Counted from the stretch's first letter, positions 1 through 6,170 are shown. The stretch: DNA of 6,426 bases from Candidatus Hydrogenedentota bacterium (GCA_903822375.1 CAIJOU010000361.1:1-6426); one strand, 5' to 3'. The notes: generated by a model from the letters alone, not told the origin. A program made the numbers and translations.

Positions 1-1847
1 GCCAGATAGTTTTTCTTCTTGCCACCCTTGGCCTTTGCGGGCGCCTTTTCCTTTGCCGAGGCTTTTGCCTTGGTCGGCTTCGCGGTTTTGGTCTCGCCCG
101 TGGTGACCGGCGTTACGAACGCGGCCGCCCTCGCCGTTTCCCCGGCATCCGCTGCGGCGGTCTTTTCCTTCTTGCCCTTGGCGGCAGGCTTCTTTCCCTT
201 TGCCGCGGGCGTTTTCTTTTCCACGGCCTTCTTTGCGGGAGCCGCGCCGCCCACTGTGTCCACAGCCGCCTTGAGGGCCTGCTGCCAGGGCTTTGAGAGC
301 AGGTCATACACGTTGAGCGTGTAGGCCATCGCCTCTTCCCTGGTGACCGAGCTGTCCGCGTCGAGCAGTTCCAGCAACCGCGCGCCGCGCGGCGACTGCT
401 TGTCCCAGGAAACGTTGTAGATGTAGTCCTTGTACTTGTCGGGTGTCATGATGGAATCGCGCATCATGTTTGCGGGGCTGCAATTGCAGTTCTGGAAGTA
501 GCCCTGTGCCGGATCCTTAATCTGGACCAGATCCTTGATGTCGTGGAAGCCGAGCCAGCGCGTGGCGTCGGTGCCGCCGGGGATGGGCGCGGTCCACTTG
601 GTGCCTTCGGGCCGGATGGGCACGGAACCGTTGCGCAGGTAGGCGATGTGTCCGTCCGTGTCGGCGAAGGAGATGTTCTGCTCCATGAGGTCAAACATGC
701 TGAGCGCCTGCTGGAACTCATCGCAGGACTTGGCCCGGACCATCTTGAGGGACTCTTCCAAGAGACCCATGGACTCGATGTAGCGGCTTGCTCCGCAATA
801 GGCGATGCCTTTTGCCGGGTCCGGGTCTTCCCATACAGGGCCGTAGATTGAATCCAATGCTGTTTTCGTGACCGGGTCCCCGCCCCGCACGTTGATGGTG
901 TAGGTGCGGGTACCGAAGTCTTTCCATTCACCGTTGTACTGGTACTGCAGCGGGTTGGCCGGATTGAGTTTCACCATATAGGCATCGGAGGTGTCCGGGC
1001 CGCCGGTGGTGCAGGCCCATGCGACATTGCGCGAATGGCCCAGCACCGGCAGGGGCGAACCGACGAGCCAGTAGCCGCACATCTCCACGTCCGGCGTGTG
1101 CATGCGCCCTTCGTAGAACACGGCCATACCCTGCCAGGTCAGGTGCGGGTCGGTCATGAGGATGGCCGAGCCGTCCGCAGACCGAGAAGGGGCCACCGCG
1201 AAGGAATTCGAACTGAAGGGCGGGGCGTCCTTCTTGTGGTCCACCTTGTCCTGAATCACGTCGAGGGGCCAGTTAAAGATCATGGCGCGGCCGACGGCGA
1301 GGCACTGCCAACCCTGCAATTCCAACGCGTAGGGGGATTTCTTGTCCGGGTGCTCCTTAAGCCATGCCTGCACACCGCGCATGAAGCTGTCACCCATTGC
1401 GCGCACATCGGGCGGTGCCTGCTTCTCCCAGTATTCCTTGCAGCGGTCCGCGTTGGCAACCAGATGCATCCGCAGGTCCTGGCCGAGCGCGTCCTTGCCG
1501 GCGATCTCCGAGAGCGAGCCCACGGCGGTGCGAATGTTCAGGTAAAGGTCGTCCAACCGGTCTTCGGCCTGCGCGTATCCCATGGCATAGGCGGCGTTGG
1601 GGAGGGTGTCGCCATAGATGTGGGGGACGCCCCAGGTGTCGCGGTACAGTGTCACCTTGGCCGGGGGCGGCGCGGCGGCCTTTGCCTTGGCTGCAAGGGC
1701 TTCCTGGACTGGAACGGTCTTTTTGGGTGCCGGCGCCGGCGTAGTCTCTTTGACGGGGGGTGGCGCGGGGGGCTGCTGTTTGAAGCATCCGAAAAGGACG
1801 GTGGAGGTGAAAAGCAGCACGAGCAGAAGACGAACAGTTGGTTTCAT
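1..1847 (-). CDS. Penicillin acylase-family (S45, Ntn hydrolase) lipoprotein, 3' end missing
   Basis: The reading frame stays open for 615 codons and leaves the window at its left edge. The N-terminus is a lipoprotein signal (Lys2, Arg6, hydrophobic core 7-19, lipobox LFGC with Cys21), so the protein is probably membrane-anchored outside the cytoplasm. A Pro/Ala-rich linker (26-63) precedes the alpha subunit, which opens with RDTWGVPHIYG (69-79) and contains YAQAEDRLD (91-99). The autoprocessing site lies in FSSNSF (211-216). Taking Ser213 as beta residue 1, His235 (DPH, 233-235) falls at beta 23 and Asn453 (GYFQNCN) at beta 241, the usual catalytic positions. VAWACTTGG (275-283) is a further family motif. 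Family members cleave amide bonds in beta-lactams, acyl-homoserine lactones or other N-acyl compounds; the substrate here is unknown. The residue before the cleaved Ser is Ser, where Gly is more usual. Residues 537-612 are a Lys/Ala-rich insert. Only weak Shine-Dalgarno likeness (AAGAGA) precedes the ATG. Confidence 0.9.
   Translation of the reverse strand, partial: MKPTVRLLLVLLFTSTVLFGCFKQQPPAPPPVKETTPAPAPKKTVPVQEALAAKAKAAAPPPAKVTLYRDTWGVPHIYGDTLPNAAYAMGYAQAEDRLDDLYLNIRTAVGSLSEIAGKDALGQDLRMHLVANADRCKEYWEKQAPPDVRAMGDSFMRGVQAWLKEHPDKKSPYALELQGWQCLAVGRAMIFNWPLDVIQDKVDHKKDAPPFSSNSFAVAPSRSADGSAILMTDPHLTWQGMAVFYEGRMHTPDVEMCGYWLVGSPLPVLGHSRNVAWACTTGGPDTSDAYMVKLNPANPLQYQYNGEWKDFGTRTYTINVRGGDPVTKTALDSIYGPVWEDPDPAKGIAYCGASRYIESMGLLEESLKMVRAKSCDEFQQALSMFDLMEQNISFADTDGHIAYLRNGSVPIRPEGTKWTAPIPGGTDATRWLGFHDIKDLVQIKDPAQGYFQNCNCSPANMMRDSIMTPDKYKDYIYNVSWDKQSPRGARLLELLDADSSVTREEAMAYTLNVYDLLSKPWQQALKAAVDTVGGAAPAKKAVEKKTPAAKGKKPAAKGKKEKTAAADAGETARAAAFVTPVTTGETKTAKPTKAKASAKEKAPAKAKGGKKKNYL
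12..239 (-). other. Lysine/alanine-rich low-complexity insert within the acylase
   Basis: Residues 537-612 of the acylase contain about 22 Lys and 21 Ala in 76 positions, with a repeated hexapeptide AAKGKK (548-553 and 555-560) and later K-A-K and A-K motifs. The composition resembles histone H1-like or AlgP-like tails. Ordered acylase sequence precedes it (through W521 and about V532), and the frame returns to a less biased NYL at 613-615 at the window edge. The two hexapeptide copies use different synonymous codons, so the repeat is kept at protein level and is not a fresh DNA duplication. It is probably a disordered, strongly basic loop or linker. Its role is unknown. Confidence 0.75.
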
Positions 1848-1965
1848 GGTCTCTTATCCCGGTTGATTGGCAGCCTGAAAATGGCTGCAACAGCAGTATT
1901 CTGTCAGATCACGCGCCTCTTAGCAAGACAACGAGCGGAGATGGTTCTTTGGGGACATCGGCAGG
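1848..1965. other. 118-bp spacer between hydrolase and acylase genes, with a small hairpin
   Basis: No gene is visible. An inverted repeat, GCAGCC (1870-1875) and GGCTGC (1883-1888) around a 7-nt loop, lies 22 bp upstream of the acylase ATG, within its probable leader. No T-run follows it on either strand, so it is not a canonical terminator. A TTGCTA (minus strand) followed 19 bp later by GAATAC is too poor a promoter to call. The acylase may therefore be read through from the cassette upstream or use an unrecognised promoter. Confidence 0.4.
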
Positions 1966-2787
1966 CTAGCCCGCATTCCCAAGGATGAAATCGACCACTG
2001 GTGTGGGGTCGTCCATTCCGTGCGGGTGGTGCTTGAATCCCTTCTTTATGATTAGCGTCATGTGCCCGCCCAGCTTCTCGTAACGATCCTTCAAAATCAC
2101 GGTGTTTTCATCAAAAGGCACCACTTCATCGGCGTCGCCGCAGATGTGGATTAGGGGGACTTTCGCATCGGCCAGGGGCTTGAGAGTGTCCAAGGGATTC
2201 TTCGGGTAGGCCATTGCCTCGGCTTCCGAGGCAAATCCGTAGTCCTGGATGAGCTTTTTCCAGTCCTCCGGACTGCCGGGGCCTTTTCCCTTGCCTCCGG
2301 GCCAGCTTTTGAAGTCGCAGACCGGGTTGTCGCCGAAAACGCAGGACACCTTGCCCGGGTTGGCCGCCGCCCAGTTGTAGACGTACAGCCCGCCGCGGCT
2401 CAGCCCCTCCAGGACCGGTTTCTTTGAAAGTCCATATTCATTGACCAGCTGGTTGTAGAAGATGTCCCAATGGGCCATGGCCTTGGGGCAGCCAAAGGTG
2501 TTGCCCACGTCGATGAAGACCAGGTGGAACCCCTTTGCGACCAGCGCCAAATCCACTTCGGGATGATGGTCGAAAAACTCGGCACGCCAGATCCAGGGAT
2601 TGCCCGGCGCGACCGTTTTGGGGGAGACGACGAGGGCCTTGCATCCATCCACCTCGAAGTCGTGGCGTTCGAAGCCATGATAGTCGGAGACCGGACCGGG
2701 AAAAGGCTTTGCCGCGGACGCCGCATAACAGAAGACCAGAATGCAGGCGGCCGAGACCAGCCGCGCGGTACTTGACGAACGGGGCAT
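1966..2787 (-). CDS. Exported alpha/beta hydrolase
   Basis: The 273-residue protein has a signal peptide (hydrophobic stretch about 10-24, likely cleaved after the Ala-rich segment ending near 26) and so probably acts in the periplasm or outside the cell. The nucleophile elbow is G-L-S-R-G-G (128-133) with Ser130. A GDADEVVP motif (217-224) supplies the likely acid Asp220. KHHPHG (252-257) near the C-terminus supplies the His, most likely His254, followed by the common ending DDPTPVVDFIL. The triad thus looks complete and the length fits a single-domain hydrolase. The substrate is not readable; esterase activity is a guess from the fold. The gene starts 3 bp after the stop of the barrel gene, with Shine-Dalgarno core AAGGA at 2795-2799 inside that gene's end, so the two are almost surely co-transcribed. 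Cys residues at 100, 149, 157 and 216 could matter in an exported protein. Confidence 0.88.
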   Translation of the reverse strand: MPRSSSTARLVSAACILVFCYAASAAKPFPGPVSDYHGFERHDFEVDGCKALVVSPKTVAPGNPWIWRAEFFDHHPEVDLALVAKGFHLVFIDVGNTFGCPKAMAHWDIFYNQLVNEYGLSKKPVLEGLSRGGLYVYNWAAANPGKVSCVFGDNPVCDFKSWPGGKGKGPGSPEDWKKLIQDYGFASEAEAMAYPKNPLDTLKPLADAKVPLIHICGDADEVVPFDENTVILKDRYEKLGGHMTLIIKKGFKHHPHGMDDPTPVVDFILGNAG

Positions 2788-2790
2788 GTT

Positions 2791-4002
2791 TCATTCCTTT
2801 CCGTCGGGGGCTTTTGGGGCTCCCTGTTGCTTTATGGATTCCACCAGTTCCTGTTTCCAGGCTCCATGGATGTCGCGAATGCCGCTGTGCGCATCGGGCG
2901 TGTCCTGATAGGCCCAGGTCCACCAACCCGCGAAACCGTACTCTTTGCACTTGCCGAAGTGCCATTGCAGCAGGTCGGGACCGGTGTGGCCTCCGACCGA
3001 GATGATGGAACCGCGCACATCGTCGTGGCCCGGGCCTTTCAGGTCCGTGGAGATGATGCGCGCGGCATTCTCCGGGCCCAGAATCTCGACAATCTTGCGG
3101 AGATAGTTGACTCCGTCCGGTGCGGGATCGCAGAAGGGATAGCTGGTCATGACCCAGTAGTCCGGCGGCAGCGCAAGATCATCCACAATCCATTTCTTGA
3201 GATTGGTGAATGCGCTGAGTCTGTCCATCGGCGTCTTCTTCGACCAGTATGCGTTGTCGGCGAGAATGGGCAGCATAATGGGCGGGGCCTTGGGCCGTTT
3301 TCCCGCGGCGCGAAACACCGGCCAGACTTCTTTCACGAACTTCTCCGTGCTTGACAGGATGGCGGGGTTGTCCTCGCGGTTCCAGAGGCAGGGTTCGGCC
3401 GAGCCCAGGGTATAGTTGCCCATCATGCACCAAAGGGCGATGCTTTCCGGGTGCTTCGTGCGGGCCTCAACGGCGATGATCATATGACGGTACCACATGG
3501 CCGATTCGTCCCAAGGCGTTTCGTCGGGCTTGGGCCAGTAGCCCGAATCGCCGATTTGGTTTTTGGGATCGACCGAGTAGGGGACCCACATGTTGGAGAC
3601 AAGGTCGAGTTCGGCCGAAAGTCCCGCATCATGGCAGTCGTCCACGAAAGCGGCCACGTTTTCCAGATAGGCGGGGTTGACCCATTCGTCCATCGGTTGG
3701 TTCGTTCGGGGCACCTGCGCGGGAGTCTTCAGGGAGTAGGCAATGCAGACAAATATGTCGACCAGATTTACATTTGTGGCTGTAACCAGCTCATGCAGGG
3801 AAGTGCGGATTTGGTCGCGGAATTGCGGGTAGAACAGGAGCCACGGAAAGTCGGGCGTGTCCGGTTTGACCAGTGGATTGAAGTAGACGCCGCGGAAGTG
3901 GGGGGGAGGCGCGGCGGGAGCATTGTCCGCCTCAGAGACACCCATTGTGCCAAAGAACAGAACTGTGAGGACAGCCCACAGGTTGACGGTGCTTCTCCTC
4001 AT
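2791..4002 (-). CDS. Exported TIM-barrel protein resembling clan GH-A glycoside hydrolases
   Basis: The 403-residue protein has an N-terminal signal peptide (hydrophobic 8-21, probable cleavage near A25). The rest reads like a beta/alpha barrel of the GH5/GH53 kind: HFRGVYFNP at strand 1 (35-43), LSAELDLVSN near strand 3 (128-137), SIALWCMMGNYTLG near strand 4 (187-200), YWVMTSYPF at strand 6 (282-290), ARIISTDLKGPG at strand 7 (314-325) and GFAGWWTWAYQD at strand 8 (356-367). Clan members carry an acid/base Glu after Asn at strand 4 and a nucleophile Glu at strand 7. Here the matching places hold Tyr197 and Thr319-Asp320, so activity may be lost or changed. Assignment is by motif reading only; a remote or unnamed barrel family is possible. 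The start overlaps the VOC gene stop by 4 bp (ATGA), with GAAGG at 4010-4014 as Shine-Dalgarno, pointing to translational coupling. Confidence 0.65.
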   Translation of the reverse strand: MRRSTVNLWAVLTVLFFGTMGVSEADNAPAAPPPHFRGVYFNPLVKPDTPDFPWLLFYPQFRDQIRTSLHELVTATNVNLVDIFVCIAYSLKTPAQVPRTNQPMDEWVNPAYLENVAAFVDDCHDAGLSAELDLVSNMWVPYSVDPKNQIGDSGYWPKPDETPWDESAMWYRHMIIAVEARTKHPESIALWCMMGNYTLGSAEPCLWNREDNPAILSSTEKFVKEVWPVFRAAGKRPKAPPIMLPILADNAYWSKKTPMDRLSAFTNLKKWIVDDLALPPDYWVMTSYPFCDPAPDGVNYLRKIVEILGPENAARIISTDLKGPGHDDVRGSIISVGGHTGPDLLQWHFGKCKEYGFAGWWTWAYQDTPDAHSGIRDIHGAWKQELVESIKQQGAPKAPDGKE

Positions 4003-4580
4003 TCCAACGCCTTCAACAGTGTCATTGACAGCTCTTTTACTTCCTCGGGGGTAAGGTCCATCGTGACCTTGCCGCCGCCCGGATGGGCCAGGGTCAGTGT
4101 GATCCCCCCATTTGTACTCTTGACGTCCCAGCGCTTGCCTTCAGGCATGCGGGAAGCGGCAATCATCCAGTCCTCCTGGCGGAACTCGGCGATTTGCACC
4201 AGCACGCCAAAGGCGTCGCGGGGGTGAACGAAGACCTCTTTCCACGTGCCGTCAGGGTATTCATGTCTGCCGAAATAGGGAATGGCGTGCTCTTCCAGCC
4301 GTTGGATGGCCGCCTCAAGGTCTTGCGTCTGCAGGGTGATATGGTGAAACCCGCCCTCGCGCTTGGCCAGGAAACTGCCCAGCAGGCCGCCTTCACCGCC
4401 CATGGACGTGAGCAACTCCAGTCGGGTCAGGTCGCCGAGCGCAACGGTCTGCCAAGTGAAGTTCTGTTGGGGGACTTCGATTTGGTCGCCCGGGATGGCA
4501 CCCAGCACGTCGCGGAAAAAGTGCAGGGCCTTCTCATGGTCCCTGACGGCGATGGCGATGTGGTCAATGCGGGATATCAT
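3999..4580 (-). CDS. VOC (glyoxalase/methylmalonyl-CoA epimerase-like) protein
   Basis: The first 133 residues of this 193-residue protein match the paired beta-alpha-beta-beta-beta plan of the vicinal oxygen chelate superfamily and resemble methylmalonyl-CoA epimerase in layout: IDHIAIAV (5-12), LELL (54-57), SFLAKREGGFHHI (69-81), EVFVHPRDAFGVLVQI (115-130). Predicted metal ligands are His7, Glu55 and His79, with the fourth position at Gln129, where epimerases and glyoxalases usually have Glu. Residues 134-193 form an extension absent from simple epimerases, with a glycine-bearing beta-like part (NGGITLTLAHPGGG) and a C-terminal helix (TPEEVKELSMTLLKAL). No signal peptide is seen, so it is cytoplasmic, unlike the two exported products after it. 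It is the first gene of a tight three-gene cassette and has the strongest Shine-Dalgarno in the window. A true methylmalonyl-CoA role is doubtful; an epimerase or lyase on another substrate is equally likely. Confidence 0.82.
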   Translation of the reverse strand: MISRIDHIAIAVRDHEKALHFFRDVLGAIPGDQIEVPQQNFTWQTVALGDLTRLELLTSMGGEGGLLGSFLAKREGGFHHITLQTQDLEAAIQRLEEHAIPYFGRHEYPDGTWKEVFVHPRDAFGVLVQIAEFRQEDWMIAASRMPEGKRWDVKSTNGGITLTLAHPGGGKVTMDLTPEEVKELSMTLLKALE

Positions 4581-4587
4581 GGAATGA

Positions 4588-4594
4588 CCCTCCT
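4588..4594 (-). promoter_or_regulatory. Strong ribosome binding site of the VOC gene
   Basis: On the minus strand AGGAGGG lies 7 nt before the ATG at 4580. It is the best Shine-Dalgarno match in the window and fixes the VOC start. The following two cassette genes have weaker sites (GAAGG and AAGGA), consistent with coupling. Confidence 0.85.
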
Positions 4595-4600
4595 ATGCGG

Positions 4601-4616
4601 ATGCATTCGAAAGCAT
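4601..4616. repeat. 16-bp near-perfect palindrome upstream of the VOC gene
   Basis: The sequence atgcattcgaaagcat is self-complementary at 7 of 8 base pairs (only the fifth pair, A-A, fails). It sits 6 bp upstream of the VOC Shine-Dalgarno sequence. The size and place suit a dimeric repressor operator, but no regulator gene is near and such a short AT-rich palindrome can occur by chance. Confidence 0.4.
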
Positions 4617-4628
4617 TTTTATTTGAAC

Positions 4629-4653
4629 CACGAAGGTACGAAGCGCACGAAGA
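4629..4653. repeat. Short tandem repeat, acgaag units with about 9-bp period
   Basis: Three copies of acgaag (starting at 4630, 4638 and 4647) lie 8-9 bp apart after an initial cc. The pattern resembles the ccacgaaggacacgaagg type of intergenic repeat seen in many environmental bacterial genomes; that comparison is from memory. It is non-coding here. Confidence 0.6.
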
Positions 4654-4687
4654 AAGGACAAAGAATAGGACATTATGAACATGGTTA

Positions 4688-4705
4688 AACAGGATGAACA
4701 GGATA
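4688..4705. repeat. Tandem 9-bp repeat, aacaggat(g/a)
   Basis: Two adjacent 9-bp copies, aacaggatg and aacaggata, differ only in the last base. They share the 9-bp period of the acgaag repeat about 35 bp to the left but not its sequence. This also resembles a recurring intergenic repeat of environmental bacteria. Confidence 0.6.
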
Positions 4706-4759
4706 AGTCAGGCGAATGAACCTGTCCTTTTCCCATATATTCAAGACATCGGAGACCAC

Positions 4760-4853
4760 GTCATTGCGAGCGAAGCGAAGCAATCTATTGAAACGATGAT
4801 CCAAGGTCTGAATCACGGCGAGCCAGAGATTGCTTCGCTTTGCTCGCAATGAC
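4760..4853. repeat. Long inverted repeat (REP/MITE-like hairpin) behind the PLP enzyme gene
   Basis: The arms 4760-4786 and 4827-4853 (27 nt each) are reverse complements except at one position (g4772 against t4841), around a 40-nt loop. The left arm core is tcattgcgagcgaagcgaag. The structure begins 19 bp after the stop of the cystathionine gamma-synthase-like gene on the minus strand. It would form a very stable stem in the transcript and may shield its 3' end or attenuate read-through. No T-run follows, so it is not a standard terminator. The arm resembles a short interspersed repeat found in unrelated bacteria, suggesting a mobile REP- or MITE-like origin; this last point is recall, not a search result. 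Confidence 0.85.
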
Positions 4854-4872
4854 AGTTTGCGCCACTTATCCT

Positions 4873-6105
4873 TTACTTGCCCCGGGACGCCTTCTTGGCC
4901 GGGTGGCTTTTGCGCAGGGCCTGATCGAGGTCGGCGATGATGTCGTCGGCGTCCTCAATGCCCACAGCGAGCCGGAGCAGCGTGTCGGTGATGCCGAGCG
5001 CGTAGCGCTCTTTGCGGGTTTCTCTGTAGTAGCTGACAATGGCCGGATGGGTGATCAGCGTCTCCACGCCGCCCAGGCTGGGCGCTATGTAGCACAGCTT
5101 GAGATGGTCGAGGAATCGCTTTGCCGCAGCGAGGTTGCCCTTGATGTCGAAACTGACCACGCCGCCGAAGCCGGTCATCTGCGCCTTGGCAATGTCGTAT
5201 TGCGGGTGGCTCTCCAGGCCGGGATAATAGACGCGGGCAACGCAGGGGTGCGCCTCCAGGAAGCGGGCGGCCTTCATGGCCGTCTCGTTGTGGACCTTCA
5301 TGCGCAGGGGGAAGGTCTTCAGGCCGCGCAGCAGCAGGTAGCAGCAGTGCGGGTCGATGACGCCGCCGACGGCCTTGTGCAGCCCGCGGATTTCCTCGAT
5401 GAGTTCTTTGCGCCCCATCACGGCCCCGGCCAGGATGTCGTTGTGTCCGGCGAGGTACTTGGTGCAACTGTGCAGTTCGAGGTCCACGCCCCACTCCAGC
5501 GGCCGCTGGTTCAGGGGCGTGCTGAAGGTGGCGTCGATCAGTGTCAGCACATTGTGACGCTTGGCGATCTCACGGAGGCGGTTCAGATCGAATATGTTCA
5601 GGTAGGGGTTGGTGGGCGATTCGGAGAAGATAAAGCGGGTGTTGGGCCGGATGGCGGCTTCCAACTCCTCGTAGTGGCCGAAGGGGACGATGGTGCAGTC
5701 GATGCCGAAGCGGTGTATGTAGGAACTGCAAAACTCCAGCGTCTTCTTGTAGGCGTCGTCGGTGATGATGATGTGGTCGCCGCTTTTCACCAGCGCCAGG
5801 ATGGTGGTGGTGATGGCGCTCATTCCGGAGCTGAACACGACGCAGTCCTCGGCGCCAACCAGCGCGGCCAACCGCCGCGCAGCCACCTGCTCGGTCGGGT
5901 TGCCGTAACGGCCGTATTCGAAGCGGGCCTTGCCGTGCTTTGTGTACGCCTCAATCTCCTTGGAGTCCTTGAAGGCAAAGGTCGAGGTCTGCACGATCGG
6001 TGTGGTGATGGAGTCGGCGTAGCGCAGGCGGTCTTCGCCCGCATGAATGGATCGGGTGGCGATACCAAGTTCCTTCGGGATATCAGCTTTGGACTTTCGT
6101 GGCAT
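4873..6105 (-). CDS. metB: Cystathionine gamma-synthase-like PLP enzyme (Cys/Met metabolism family)
   Basis: This 410-residue cytoplasmic enzyme of the trans-sulfuration family probably joins an activated homoserine to cysteine to give cystathionine for methionine synthesis. Visible motifs: ITTPIVQTSTFAF (33-45), FEYGRYGNPT (62-71) with the phosphate-binding Tyr64 and Arg66, SSGMSA (92-97), Tyr119 that stacks on PLP, ESPTNP (162-167), Asp191 facing the pyridine nitrogen, SCTKYLAGHND (213-223) with the Schiff-base Lys216, SLGGVETL (343-350) and substrate Arg378. The wording (TPLNQ, YYPGLESHP, QMTGFGGVVSF, IAPSLGG, PAIVSYY) is closer to plant cystathionine gamma-synthase than to E. coli MetB. 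Cystathionine gamma-lyase or methionine gamma-lyase activity cannot be excluded. Start: an in-frame ATG at 6192 would add 29 residues, but it lies between the -35 and -10 boxes; the ATG at 6105 has AAGGAAG 7 nt before it and begins the conserved protein, so it was chosen. The tail is basic (KKASRGK). Confidence 0.9.
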   Translation of the reverse strand: MPRKSKADIPKELGIATRSIHAGEDRLRYADSITTPIVQTSTFAFKDSKEIEAYTKHGKARFEYGRYGNPTEQVAARRLAALVGAEDCVVFSSGMSAITTTILALVKSGDHIIITDDAYKKTLEFCSSYIHRFGIDCTIVPFGHYEELEAAIRPNTRFIFSESPTNPYLNIFDLNRLREIAKRHNVLTLIDATFSTPLNQRPLEWGVDLELHSCTKYLAGHNDILAGAVMGRKELIEEIRGLHKAVGGVIDPHCCYLLLRGLKTFPLRMKVHNETAMKAARFLEAHPCVARVYYPGLESHPQYDIAKAQMTGFGGVVSFDIKGNLAAAKRFLDHLKLCYIAPSLGGVETLITHPAIVSYYRETRKERYALGITDTLLRLAVGIEDADDIIADLDQALRKSHPAKKASRGK

Positions 6106-6112
6106 CAGGAGA

Positions 6113-6119
6113 CTTCCTT
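6113..6119 (-). promoter_or_regulatory. Ribosome binding site deciding the PLP enzyme start
   Basis: AAGGAAG on the minus strand ends 7 nt before the ATG at 6105. It supports this start over the in-frame ATG at 6192. Confidence 0.75.
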
Positions 6120-6170
6120 TCCATGGCTTTTCGCGGGGGTGCCTGTTCCTGGGCACATGCGGTAATGGCC

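Larger units (their letters stand above)
4581..4872. other. 292-bp repeat-rich intergenic spacer
   Basis: No gene is supported here. The spacer lies between the stop of the cystathionine gamma-synthase-like gene and the start of the VOC gene and holds, from left to right, a 16-bp palindrome, a tandem acgaag repeat, a tandem aacaggat repeat and a long inverted repeat. It is more AT-rich between the repeats than the genes are. No convincing promoter was found for the VOC cassette; the best TTGTCC at 4656-4661 with TACCTT 17 bp on is poor. Confidence 0.7.

Noticed and set aside
1035..1988. 317-codon open frame on the plus strand
   Set aside because: It lies antisense to the acylase, is rich in Gly, Arg, His and Val in a way typical of a shadow frame in GC-rich DNA, and shows no family motif.
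3451..4227. 258-codon plus-strand frame spanning two minus-strand genes
   Set aside because: It is antisense to the barrel and VOC genes, has no recognisable domain, and crosses their coupled junction.
4637..4661. Promoter for the VOC cassette (TTGTCC, 17 bp, TACCTT)
   Set aside because: The -10 box matches consensus at only three positions and overlaps the tandem repeat; not strong enough to list.
4760..4853. Rho-independent terminator for the PLP-enzyme gene
   Set aside because: The stem is long, but no T-run follows on either strand and the loop is 40 nt, so it is called an inverted repeat.
4629..4853. CRISPR array or origin iterons
   Set aside because: Units are 8-9 bp, only two or three copies each, without unique spacers, Cas genes or a replication initiator.
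4840..6165. 441-codon open frame on the plus strand
   Set aside because: It is the antisense shadow of the cystathionine gamma-synthase-like gene; the minus-strand frame carries all PLP-enzyme motifs, while this one is low-complexity Val/Gly/Ala/Asp.
6106..6165. Methionine-related riboswitch (SAM type) in the PLP-enzyme leader
   Set aside because: The leader is only about 58 nt, shows one weak 5-bp stem and none of the conserved SAM riboswitch blocks.
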